From Edaphobacter paludis (lineage in GTDB: Bacteria > Acidobacteriota > Terriglobia > Terriglobales > Acidobacteriaceae), in the NCBI RefSeq assembly GCF_039993895.1, contig NZ_CP121194.1:2480001-2544000 (forward strand): 64,000 bases of DNA. Direction: 5' to 3'. Shown one piece after another: positions 52,426-61,800 of the stretch. A program made the position numbers and the translations under genes. How positions within the stretch are numbered: position 1 is the stretch's first letter; every line of letters starts with the position of its first letter. The notes under the pieces were generated by a model that ran no database searches, was not told the origin of the DNA, and was given only the letters and a program-made list of their open reading frames with translations.

Positions 52426-53705
52426 TATTGGATCACCTCGCGCCCAACGGCAAGATTCAACTGGCTCGCGGCCGTTAAATAAGAACCGACCAGTTGTAGA
52501 TAGGCCAACTGGACATTGCGGTAGTCACTCTGCGCATTGAGAAAATCCAGCAAAGAAGCTCCACCGTGCTGATAAGAGAACGTGATGGTGTCGCGGACGC
52601 GAGAGGCTTGCGCCAGATATTTGTCTTTGTATGGCCGGAGCAAGATGAGATTGCTGTTCACCTGTGCATGGGCCGAATCGACATCAGCGAACACCTGCGC
52701 CCGCACCGCATCCTCTACTTGCTGATTGCGTCCGATGTCCAGTTGCGTACGTTGCTTTTCGCCCTGATTGCGATCGAAGATGCGAAGTGGAATGCTCACG
52801 CTGGCGCCCACTGTCTGGTGGGCATACGGATTATTAAAGGATGGGTTGTACGTATACCACGCGCTGAACGTTGGATCGGTTGAACCATTGGCGATAGCCA
52901 ATTTATGGTTAGTGATCGACTGCTGAGCCGACTCAAGAGCTGCTCTCAGATCAGGACGGTTATCGAGGGCGATCTGGCGGAACGTTGCAAGCGGCTGCAA
53001 TTGGTCAGAGAAATCAAAAGTACCCTGAACATCAAACTGGTCTACCGGCGTTTTGTCATTAAGCAGTTGAAGCAGCTGAATCTTGGACGTTCGCAGATTT
53101 ACTTCAGCTGTTTGTAGATCGGACTCATACTGCACGCGCTGCAACTCAATTCGATCCAGGTCCACCTGCGCGAGGTCTCCCTGCTTGAAGCGGTCGCGGC
53201 TGATATCGATGATGTGATCGTAGTAATCAAGTTCCTGACGCGCCAACTGTAGTACCGCTTTTGCCTGGAGAGTCTGCACGAATACTGACCTTAGATTGAA
53301 AAGAAGATTCCGCTCAAGATCCTCGTGTTGCGACCCTGCAATTTGAGTGCCCTCTTTCGCAGTCTCCAGACGGAATTCCCTTTTGCGGTCGCGTTCATGG
53401 AGGTAACTAAAATTCGATTGATATTGAGTTCCTACCAATGGTTGCCAAACTCCTTTATAAGGAGTGAGTTGGGTCCCATCCGTTGATAAGGTGAGTTGGG
53501 GATTCGGCCTGAGATAAGCCGTGATTTCCTCGGCTTTCATCTCCTGCACGTTGATGGCATCCGCCTTCAACGTAGGATTTGCGGTTTCAAACTTGATCTT
53601 AACTTGCTCCCACGTCAGGCCGGTTTGCGCGTTCAAAGACATGCTTGTGAGCATCAGAGCGGCACAAGACAAAAGCAGAGAAATAAATGGCTTTCTGAGA
53701 ATCAT
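52425..53705 (-). CDS. czcC: Outer membrane channel of the metal pump (CzcC/TolC-like)
   Basis: 426 residues with a signal peptide (FISLLLSCAALMLTSMSLNAQ). The outer-membrane-factor core is visible: LTWEQVKIKFETANPTLKADAINVQEMKAEEITAYLRPNPQL, LRSVFVQTLQAKAVLQLARQELDYYDHII, and a second-half IALDNRPDLRAALESAQQSITNHKLAIANGS. First gene of the reverse czcCBA operon. The 288 bases upstream, up to the divergent kinase gene, contain two inverted repeats that could be operators. Confidence 0.92.
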   Translation of the reverse strand: MILRKPFISLLLSCAALMLTSMSLNAQTGLTWEQVKIKFETANPTLKADAINVQEMKAEEITAYLRPNPQLTLSTDGTQLTPYKGVWQPLVGTQYQSNFSYLHERDRKREFRLETAKEGTQIAGSQHEDLERNLLFNLRSVFVQTLQAKAVLQLARQELDYYDHIIDISRDRFKQGDLAQVDLDRIELQRVQYESDLQTAEVNLRTSKIQLLQLLNDKTPVDQFDVQGTFDFSDQLQPLATFRQIALDNRPDLRAALESAQQSITNHKLAIANGSTDPTFSAWYTYNPSFNNPYAHQTVGASVSIPLRIFDRNQGEKQRTQLDIGRNQQVEDAVRAQVFADVDSAHAQVNSNLILLRPYKDKYLAQASRVRDTITFSYQHGGASLLDFLNAQSDYRNVQLAYLQLVGSYLTAASQLNLAVGREVIQ

Positions 53706-53763
53706 GCAATAAATTCGGCTTCGGAGTATGGTTCGAGGAAGTGTGTTCCCAGATTTAAGCTAC

Positions 53764-53816
53764 CCACCTAATGATGTTTAGGTGGCAAAGGCTCAGGAAA
53801 TGCTCTACTCGTAGAG
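53764..53816. promoter_or_regulatory. Two inverted repeats between czcC and the kinase gene
   Basis: CCACCTAA-6-TTAGGTGG (53764-53785) and CTCTAC-tc-GTAGAG (53803-53816). They lie in the divergent intergenic region and are good candidates for binding sites of the response regulator, although only sequence symmetry supports this. Confidence 0.5.
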
Positions 53817-53993
53817 TAGAGGCATAGAGTGGCGAAATCGCCCTATCTATCAGACACAGAGGCTATCTTTCGGCTATCCAGCATTGAGCCATCAAAGGAT
53901 GCGGGCACCATGTTTTATACCGAAGTCACAAAAAAATGAGCCGTTAATACAATGAAAGAGCTTACGTTCCCTAGTTGCTAAGGCAGGAAAATC

Positions 53994-55388
53994 ATGCTTT
54001 CGTCAGTGTTTCAAGGCAGCAAGAAATCCGTTTTGGTCAGCACCAGCGTGTTAATTGTGGTGATCGCACTGATTGATTGGCGCGCGATTAATGAACTTCC
54101 GCTAGGTTTTCTTTACCTGCTTCCAATGCTCATGGTGGGAAGAATCCTGAATCCTCGCCAGATTGCTCTAGTCGCCGCACTATGTACATTTCTCACTGAG
54201 ATTTTTGATGAATTTGTTTGGAGTTTTAGAACAGGAATTCCCCGCGATATCTTGTACTTCTCCGGCTTCTTTTGCGCGGGCTTATTTGTGTGTGAAATCA
54301 ACCGAAGTCGCCGCACTGCCATCGAACACTTGCATGAAATTGAGAGACAGCGAGACGCGCGTCGCGATGCTGAAGATCAACTTAAGGTACTGGTAGAAAG
54401 TAGCCCCGCAGCCATCGTCACTACTGACTCGACTGGATGCGTTGTCATGGCGAATGAAGCAGCTCATCGAATGCTGGCGTTGCAACCCGGTGTTCTTCCG
54501 GGACAATTGATTCATCGGTATTTTCCATCTCTTGTAAATGTCTCCCGCCAGGAAGCGACACCTCGCCTCTTTCGCACGATGATGCAATCCCGCGGTCAGC
54601 GTGCTGACGGAGAAGTATTTTTGGCAGAGATTTGTTTTTCGACCTATCGTACAAATGGCGGGACGCGCCTCGCAGCCATGATTCTGGATACATCCGAAGA
54701 ACTTCGTACTCGTGAGGAGAGCAGTCTGCACCAAATGCTGGCCGGGTCGCGCATCGCAGCGGCAGCAGTTTCCCATGAAGTTCGCAATGTATCCGGCGCT
54801 ATTTCAGTAGTTCATCAGAATCTCGCACGTAGCGGACTGCTTTCTCAAAATAAGGACTTTGAAGCCCTCGGAAGTCTCCTGCATGCGTTGGAACGTATCG
54901 CTGGCGTAGACCTGCGTCAATATACAGACCAGACTGCGGAGACTGACCTGACCTCCGTACTTGACGATGTGCGGATCGTAGTGGCACCGGCGCTTAGGGA
55001 AGCTGGGATCGAAGGCCGATGGGAGATTCCTTCCGAACTACCTGTGGTGTGGGCAGACCAGCAGAATCTTATGCAGGTCTTTCTGAATCTGGCCTCGAAT
55101 AGTATTCGCGCACTTACAGATAGAGACGACAAAAAGCTGTCTATTGTAGCCAGAGTCAGCGATCAGTATGTGCTGATTGAGTTCACTGACAACGCCGGTG
55201 GGGTAGCTTATCCCGATCAATTGTTTCGTCCATTTCAAAGGGAAGCGCAGATAACAGGCCTCGGTCTATTTCTGTCACGTGCTTTTATGCGCGCTTGTAG
55301 AGGCGAACTGCGATACAGGCCCATCCCAGGGGGAGCCTGTTTCATCGTCGAGATGCCAATTGTGGAACAATCAAAGGGGCTCGCATGA
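53994..55388 (+). CDS. Membrane sensor histidine kinase (four helices, PAS)
   Basis: 464 residues. About four N-terminal membrane helices with short loops (SVLVSTSVLIVVIALI, LGFLYLLPMLMVGRIL, IALVAALCTFLTEIF, ILYFSGFFCAGLFVC) imply sensing within the membrane. A PAS domain (about 125-230) follows, then H box AAAVSHEVRNVSGA, N box FLNLASNSIRAL and G boxes DNAGGV and GLGLFLSRAFM. It is divergent from czcCBA and coupled (ATGA) to the response regulator. I infer metal or envelope-stress sensing. AGGAAAATC before the ATG supports the start. Confidence 0.9.
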   Translation: MLSSVFQGSKKSVLVSTSVLIVVIALIDWRAINELPLGFLYLLPMLMVGRILNPRQIALVAALCTFLTEIFDEFVWSFRTGIPRDILYFSGFFCAGLFVCEINRSRRTAIEHLHEIERQRDARRDAEDQLKVLVESSPAAIVTTDSTGCVVMANEAAHRMLALQPGVLPGQLIHRYFPSLVNVSRQEATPRLFRTMMQSRGQRADGEVFLAEICFSTYRTNGGTRLAAMILDTSEELRTREESSLHQMLAGSRIAAAAVSHEVRNVSGAISVVHQNLARSGLLSQNKDFEALGSLLHALERIAGVDLRQYTDQTAETDLTSVLDDVRIVVAPALREAGIEGRWEIPSELPVVWADQQNLMQVFLNLASNSIRALTDRDDKKLSIVARVSDQYVLIEFTDNAGGVAYPDQLFRPFQREAQITGLGLFLSRAFMRACRGELRYRPIPGGACFIVEMPIVEQSKGLA

Positions 55389-56056
55389 GCACTCCAACAC
55401 GCATTCTACTGCTCGACGATCACAGTCTTTTTCGCGAAAGCCTTGTCCGGCTTCTCGAGTCGGAGCCGGATTTCCGTGTTGTGGCCCATTGTGCAACCGT
55501 TTCCGCGGCAATCGATGTTCTCCAACGGACCCCAATTGATGTTGTCCTGCTGGACTATGATCTCGGCGAAGAGCGGGGAACCGATCTACTGCGCCAGCTT
55601 CATGCCTGCAAAAGCTCGCCAAGAGTGCTGATGGTAACGGCGGGGATAAGTGAGCGTACCACTCTGGACATACTTAATGCTGGTGTGGCCGGAGTTCTTT
55701 TCAAACATAGCAATCCAACTCAGTTGGTGGATGCTATTCGAAAAATAGCACAGGGCGAGATGTGGCTTGACGGCGGCATCGTTCGATCATTGGTGTCGGG
55801 AGTAAAAGACCGAGGCGCAGAGACTCGGAACACGCGACCGCTGACCTCACGCCAGCAAGAGGTTCTTTCAGGAATTCTCGATGGCCTCACTAATAAAGAG
55901 ATTGCGTGGAATCTGAAGGTTTCAGAAAGCTCGATTAAGGCCGTGATTCAGGAGTTGTTCCAGAAGGCGGGGGTGAGAACACGTAGCCAATTGGTGAGAA
56001 TCGCCATCGAAAAACATGCTGGCGACTGGCTCAGTAATGACAAGAAGCTAGGATAG
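55385..56056 (+). CDS. NarL/FixJ-type response regulator
   Basis: 223 residues. Receiver: Asp11/Asp12 (LLLDDHS), phosphoacceptor Asp57 (LLDYDLG), Thr85 (MVTAG), Lys107 (LFKHSN), all complete. C-terminal LuxR-type HTH (LTSRQQEVLSGILDGLTNKEIAWNLKVSESSIKAVIQELFQKAGVRTRSQL). It should bind DNA as a phosphorylated dimer; the divergent repeats upstream of czcC are natural targets. It is co-translated with the kinase. Confidence 0.94.
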   Translation: MSTPTRILLLDDHSLFRESLVRLLESEPDFRVVAHCATVSAAIDVLQRTPIDVVLLDYDLGEERGTDLLRQLHACKSSPRVLMVTAGISERTTLDILNAGVAGVLFKHSNPTQLVDAIRKIAQGEMWLDGGIVRSLVSGVKDRGAETRNTRPLTSRQQEVLSGILDGLTNKEIAWNLKVSESSIKAVIQELFQKAGVRTRSQLVRIAIEKHAGDWLSNDKKLG

Positions 56057-56743
56057 GCCGAATCAACTGACCGGGGCAGGCTATTTAGCGTTGGGAGGTC
56101 AGCAGATTGGAAGTGCGCTCATTTCCAATCGTCAAGGTTCTTAAACCCTCCGGCTAAAGGTATCTGGAAATTGAGCTTCAAGTTGCGATAACAGGGCGAT
56201 GCACTCATCCGCTCCGTTTGAGACCGCGATTTCTGCTAGATGCAAAGTTGTCCGTGGATACAGCTTTGTCCCTCATACTCTAGGCCGCTTCGAAATATCC
56301 CGTATATTACGTGGAGCAACAGCGATGAGCACCTGTAGACGGTTTTGTTTCGGGCCAGGAGGCACGGAAAGAGATCAGTGCCGGCATGTAAAGCGCTCTT
56401 CTCAGGTGACGATTCCCGGCACGATCCGAGACGCCAATCGACTCCTGGGATGGCGCACCGCGATCTGGTTAGCCAAATCACCAAAGCTCTCGTCACTCAG
56501 GTCTCTCAATTGCTTTATGAGCGCCGAGCAAATTCTTTCTCCGCTTTGTGCGCGCTATTTTTGAACTCCATCATGCAACCGCTCTGTGCGCTTCTGGATC
56601 CACTTCGTGACTACTTGTGCCAGCACGCAAAACTGTTTGATCGAACACACGGCTCACAGTTGTTCCGTTGGCCTGCTTATCTCAGGAAGGTTAAGTTCGG
56701 TTATCATGGCAATTCCCTGCCGGGCTGAACGCTGGGACGGACC
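56057..56743. other. Gene-poor stretch in the second island
   Basis: About 690 bases. GATTGGAA-10-TTCCAATC (56105-56130) is a perfect 8-bp hairpin 50 bases after the regulator gene, perhaps its terminator. The frames of 90-130 codons here lack ribosome sites and I do not support any as genes. It may hold decayed island DNA. Confidence 0.5.
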
Positions 56744-56944
56744 CTAAAGCCGGACGGTGCGACTCTCAAGCCATTGGTCGATCTGATTCTCTATCCAGCC
56801 AACCGCCCGCGCGCCGAGCGAAACAGGCTTGGGGAAGATGCCGTCAGACATCATCTTGTAGATCGAACTGCGAGAGATGCCCGTGCGCGATTCGACTTGT
56901 TTACGGCGAAGAATTGAGACGGATGAGCAGGCTTGCTGTGACAT
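56744..56944 (-). CDS. AlpA-family transcriptional regulator
   Basis: 66 residues. SILRRKQVESRTGISRSSIYKMMSDGIFPKPVSLGARAVGWIENQIDQWLESR is a complete AlpA/HTH_17 domain with the typical FPKPV and VGW signatures. AAGGAGCAACC directly before the ATG is a strong ribosome site. AlpA proteins regulate integrase expression or excision in P4-like islands. It sits at the right end of the second island. Confidence 0.9.
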   Translation of the reverse strand: MSQQACSSVSILRRKQVESRTGISRSSIYKMMSDGIFPKPVSLGARAVGWIENQIDQWLESRTVRL

Positions 56945-57556
56945 GGTTGCTCCTTGAGATTTTGGCGCTAAACACTGAACCCTGGCTACTGGGCTTGGCT
57001 CTGCGTGGTAATCCCACGGATAATCTCGCCCTTTGAGAAGGCGGCACCAACACTGTTGCAGCTAGTACACCAAATTCAAGGTCGACGGTTATTCCGCTGA
57101 ACGCTCAGAGATTCCATTGCAGGCCGACCTACCAGCCCTCCGTCGTGGCAGAAATTATAAATAGGTTTCACGTTTGCACGTGTCAATTCGCGAAGTGGTC
57201 CAAGAATTGTGCCGGTGAGGGTACTTTTGCGGGCACTTCAAGACAACACATTTCTATCCACTTGAAATTGAGCAACTTGCGGTTAGATAAGAATCCCTGT
57301 CTCTTTTAAGGGGCTTTCATAATCAACGATTTAGCCACTAACCAGTTCACAATCAATACTTACAAGCAATCCGATAATTCTGGACGAATCGCCCATTTCG
57401 GCTTTTTTTGGCTCCTTTTGGGCCTGTTTTGGATACCATGGATGGATACCTCCCCGCCTGCACATCTAATTCTTGGCTGTCAGCGAATCACGCGGTACGT
57501 GGCTCAGTTTAAAATTCTTGCCGATAGATTCTATGGCCGGCGCCAAAATCGTCTCA
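56945..57556. other. Right end of the second island: att-like match, REP word and AATCAA repeats
   Basis: 612 bases without a gene. GAATCCCTGTCTCT (57291-57304) equals the tRNA-Ser end over 14 bases; TTTTAAGGGGCTTT (57304-57317) equals part of the REP element at 7584; AATCAA at 57321 and 57351 has 30-base spacing as at 15688. The mixture suggests a junction between island and host DNA. Confidence 0.5.
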
Positions 57557-58171
57557 TCAGCGCGCATACCCCGTTGTGGCCATGCGCGAGCCGAGACGCT
57601 TGAAGGCTTCATCGCTTACAGGATGGACGCCGCTGGCCGAGACCCACCGGTTGTAGAAGTTGAATAGGGCGCAGGCGGAGATGGCATAGAAAATTGCTCC
57701 ATCGTCCCATCCTGCGGCATTCAGCTCGCTGGTGTCCGCCGCCGTGATGGATGCCGGAGCGAGCGTGACTTTGCGAACGAAGCGGAGCAGAGCTTTCTGC
57801 TTTTCGTCGATGCTCGATGATTCAAGGTCATGAATCACACCCCAGACAAGGGATTCGTCCCCCAGCAATTTTGCGGAGACAGCGGCATGCGCCTTCATGC
57901 AGAACTCGCACTGATTGAGCGACGAGGTGTAAGCAGCGATCAGTTCGCGAAGCCCGGGGCTGATCGGACACTCGTTATGCATCAGCGTGTGCGAAAGTGC
58001 GGCAAGATGATGCGCCACTTCGGGATCGAAGGCCAGCAGATGCCATATCTGCCAGTAGTCCCCGCCGGAAGACTTTGCGCTCTCGATGAGGTCACGATAG
58101 ACGCTGGGCTTTGGGTTATCTTCGACTCCGCGGAGAAACATTGGTTCCTGTGCAACATGCGATGTGCTCAT
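57557..58171 (-). CDS. AhpD/carboxymuconolactone-decarboxylase-family protein 1
   Basis: 204 residues, helical. The CxxC-x3-H signature NQCEFCMKAHAAV places Cys88, Cys91 and His95, the redox/peroxidase-type active site of AhpD-like proteins. GAGGAG lies just before the ATG at 58171; an upstream extension of 30 codons lies in the neighbouring gene. It overlaps that gene by four bases. It probably reduces peroxides or decarboxylates a small ring compound; no single substrate can be chosen. Confidence 0.85.
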   Translation of the reverse strand: MSTSHVAQEPMFLRGVEDNPKPSVYRDLIESAKSSGGDYWQIWHLLAFDPEVAHHLAALSHTLMHNECPISPGLRELIAAYTSSLNQCEFCMKAHAAVSAKLLGDESLVWGVIHDLESSSIDEKQKALLRFVRKVTLAPASITAADTSELNAAGWDDGAIFYAISACALFNFYNRWVSASGVHPVSDEAFKRLGSRMATTGYAR

Positions 58172-58800
58172 AGGTTCTCCTCTGTGCGGGCCTGGCTTAG
58201 ATCGACATCGAAGAGTTGTTGCGATGCCAGGCCGAAGGTATTGGCTACGCGGTTGAAACAAGAGAACAGCGCCGTAATGTGAACCGTCTCGGCGATCTGA
58301 GGCTCACGCCATCCGGCATCCTGCAACGATGCGATATCGGCCCGGGAAATTTTGTAGGACTCGTCGGTCACTTTGGCGACGAAGTTCAAAAGACCGCGCT
58401 CGTTGACGGTGAGGGAGGGACTGGTTAGATCTCCGGTGAAGAGTGCTAGCAGGAGCCGCTCGCTGCCTCCCTGCTGATGCAGGAACGAGGCATGGCTGTC
58501 GAGACAGTAGGGGCAGGCGTTAAGCGCGGAGACGTACGTCGCGATCATCTCTTTCGTCCTGCGGGGGAGGTGCCCCTCGACAAAGAGAAGATCGGAGGCG
58601 ATTGCCAGCATCTGTTCCAGCAACGGCGGGTGAGTGGCGAAGCATTTCAAAATGCCGGGGACGTGCTCACGCCCGAAGCGAGTGCGATAGTCGGCGTAGA
58701 CCCTGGCCACGGCGCCGGTTGCAACGTCTTCTTCTACGACGGCAAGAGTAGGAGCGGATTGATACGGGATATCGGCGAGAGCGGTTTCTAGCGTGCTCAA
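58168..58800 (-). CDS. AhpD/carboxymuconolactone-decarboxylase-family protein 2
   Basis: 210 residues. Motif NACPYCLDSHASF gives Cys96, Cys99 and His103, in the same order as the overlapping downstream gene and the gene at 63643. The start is a TTG at 58800 with AAAGG six bases upstream; no ATG fits, and earlier codons overlap the receptor gene. It lies 59 bases after the TonB receptor's stop on the same strand, so the three may be one operon. Confidence 0.84.
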   Translation of the reverse strand: MSTLETALADIPYQSAPTLAVVEEDVATGAVARVYADYRTRFGREHVPGILKCFATHPPLLEQMLAIASDLLFVEGHLPRRTKEMIATYVSALNACPYCLDSHASFLHQQGGSERLLLALFTGDLTSPSLTVNERGLLNFVAKVTDESYKISRADIASLQDAGWREPQIAETVHITALFSCFNRVANTFGLASQQLFDVDLSQARTEENL

Positions 58801-58859
58801 AGAGAACCTTTCTTGATGGGATGCGGCAGCAGTAGCCGCCGCATCCCCTTGGGAAATGC

Positions 58860-61800
58860 TTAAAAAGCCAGCCGCGCGGCAAACTGAAAGGCCCTTGGGC
58901 CGCCTGAACCGAAGAAGCCTCCAGCGGTGGTTACGGCAGAGTAGAAGTTGCTCTGGACGCTCTGTGTCGGCTGGCCGTTCTGTGCCGCCTGATAAGGGCC
59001 GATGGCGATGTTTCTTCCCGAGTAGTTGTTGTTGCTGGTGCCGCGAATATTGGTCTCGTTGAAGACGTTGAATGTCTCTCCAATTAAGCTCAGAGTTACA
59101 CGGTCTTTGAAAAGGAAGTCCTTCTTCAAGCGAAGGTCGAGCGAACTGAATGGGCTGTAAAAGTTGATATTGGCAGGCACATGCTGGAGAGTTCCGCCGG
59201 CCAGGCACGGATATGCCGCCGGACAGGCAGGAAGAGCGTTCCACTTGTCGATAACGGCGTTGAGCTGATTGCTGTTCTTGATCTGTCGGCCAATCGAGTT
59301 GCGGGAAAGCAGTGGCAGACGCGAACCGCTTGCGCCATTGATGGAGCCAGTGCCGGGAAGGAAGGTATCGGCCGGAACGCCCGAGCCAAAGGTATAGATG
59401 GGCGCCAGCGAGACACGCCAGGGAAGCTGCGCCTCTCCGTAGAGAGTAATCCGGCTGCGCTCATCGGTAACGGCGTATCCCTTTTCAAGCTGAGGCTGGT
59501 TGATTCCCTCCACCAGGTTGACCTGCTCATTGGCGTTACCGTTAGTGAGTTGATCGTCGTTGGAGTAGTCCAGCGTCTTCGAGAGGGTGTAGCTGATGTT
59601 GTATTGATAGCCGATGGGGCCCAGCTTTGCGCTACGGTGCTGGAAACTGAAGATGAACCCGTCATACCAGGACTTCGCCTTCGACTCCAGAATCGTAATG
59701 CTGTCAGAGATGCCGGTAACGGGGTCGGTGATCAGACAGGGAGCGTTGCTGCCAGGGCAGGAGACGTAGGGCGATGTCGAATCGTCTGTGCGAAGAAAAT
59801 GCCCGTTCAACTGACGGCGCGCGAAGACGTGCAGGCCGTCGGCGGACAGGATCCAATTGTTGCCGAATTGTTGCTGCAGACCCAGGGAGAACTGCTGGAC
59901 GATAGGATGGTGGGCGTCAGGCCCGGTGGCCTGCATGCCGACACCGCCGGTCTGATGCGGTCCGCTAAAGGGAGCGGCCAGGCTGGGGGTGCCGGGAGCG
60001 AAGCTGGATAACGGCGCGAAGCAGGCTCCGAGGCTTGGAGGCCCGGGTACATAAGGCGAGATGCAGGCGGAGCCGGCATATTGGGTTACCGTCAGCGCGC
60101 GATTATTCTGCACCAGTTCTTTCGAGGCAGCTTCGAGAATAATGCGGTCGTAGTAGATCCCGTAACCTCCGCGGAGAACAGTCTTACCGCCACCGAAGGG
60201 ATCATAGGCAAAGCCGAGGCGTGGACTGAAGTCTTTGGTATCGGGAGATTTCTTGAGGTTGAGGATGTTCGCCATCCAGGTGCATGGCGTTGAGGGCAAC
60301 GATGTGAGGTTTGGGCACGGTCCATGTTCGCTGGAGGTGCCGGTGATGTTCGTATCGTATTCCCAACGAAGTCCCAGATTCAGCGTCAAACGGGAAACGA
60401 CACGCCAGTCGTCTTGTATATAACCTGCCACATAACTATTGAAGACAGTGGGGATGGGCACGGGCGTGACGGGAGCGCTGCTCTTAAGAGCAACCGCGAT
60501 GGGGATGTCGAGATCGTTGACCTTGCCGTCTCCGTTGAGATCGGCGAAACCGAAGTCAGTGGTAAGAATGACAGTGCCTGAACCGAAGACATTGATCTCA
60601 CCAGCTGCAGTATAGTGTTGAAACTCCGCTCCCAGTCGCAGGGAATGCTTGCCAAGAGCCCAGGAGTAAGCGTCACGGAACTGGACGCGGTTGAGATGCG
60701 TGGCCTGGGGAAGATTGAAGTTGGCGCCATCCGCGAGACTGGGGAAGATGAGTTCATTGGTAAGGTCTAGTTGCGGGTTGGTAACAGGTGAACTCTGCGG
60801 GAAGGGAGGAATCTCGTTGGCAAAGTTGTCATAGTGGAAGGAGAAGTCGTTGACGCGCGTAGGAGAGAGAACTGTGGTGAGAGCGGCCTGAATGGAGTTG
60901 AAGCGGTTGAGCGAATTCTGCCGCTCCGCGGCGCTGAAGGAAGGGGTGGACTGCGAGGGCGTGGCCTCACCGGTGTCGGTCGAACGATTGAAAGAGTACC
61001 GCACCATAAGGCTGTTGCTTGCACCGAGCTTCTGGTCGTAACGGGTAGACCAGAGGGCATCGCGTAGCGGAGCAGGTGCAGACGTATGTTGGATCTGTGA
61101 ATTCGTGAAATCGCGTGCGCCCGTCTGGAGCGCCGCATTCTGATCCCGATATTCAAATGCACTGAAGAGCCACGCTTTGTCTCGGCGCAGCGGGCCATCG
61201 AACGATGCGCCGTATTGCTCGCGATCGAAGGGTGGGGTGGGGAGAGAGCGGTCGAAGGTTGCCGGCAGTGCCTGCAGGTTTCGGTTGCGTTCAAACATGA
61301 AGAGCGATCCGTGAAACGCATTTGTTCCTGATTTGGTGACGATATTGATGATGCTGTTGCCGGAACGTCCGACTTCAGCCGTGAATCTCGCGGTGGCAAT
61401 CTGAAACTCCTGAACGGAGTCGGCGGGAAAGTTGGCGAGAGTTCCTCCGACGATCTCGTCGTTGTTGTCCCCGCCATCCACCGTAATATTTCCGCCTCGA
61501 CCGAAGCTACCCGCGGAGCTTACTTCGAGCGTGTTGGTCTTGGTGGGATCGAAAGTGGGAGCGGGACGATTGCCCGGCACAAGGTAGGCGAGTTCGAGGA
61601 AGTTTCGGCCGTTGAGCGGAATGTTCGCTATGGTCTTCGAAGTGATCTGGCCCTGGATCATGGACTGCGATAAATCGACACCTTGATTGTCGGCAGTCAC
61701 ATTTACCACCGAGTGGGCGCCTGCGGGGTAGATTTCCACGTCAATGGTCCGCGCTTTGCCAGCTTCAAGGACAATGCCGTGCGTTTCGGTTGCCGCGAAG

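Larger units (their letters stand above)
46109..57304 (+). mobile_element. Probable decayed metal-resistance island next to the satellite
   Basis: Starts at the attR shared with the satellite, has an integrase pseudogene reading inward at the left end, an IS110 remnant, a metal efflux operon with its two-component system, and an AlpA-type regulator at the right. At 57291-57304 GAATCCCTGTCTCT matches tRNA-Ser 32374-32387 (14 bases). That match joins a copy of the REP-like word TTTTAAGGGGCTTT, so part of it may be repeat-derived and the right boundary is uncertain. Confidence 0.5.

Noticed and set aside
56199-56728. Two forward frames of about 120 codons after the response regulator
   Set aside because: They overlap each other in different phases, lack ribosome sites and show no domain; they may be decayed DNA.
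58801-59244. Upstream extension of the second AhpD-like gene
   Set aside because: It would run through the 3' end of the receptor gene in another phase; a TTG with a good ribosome site at 58800 gives the family-length protein.
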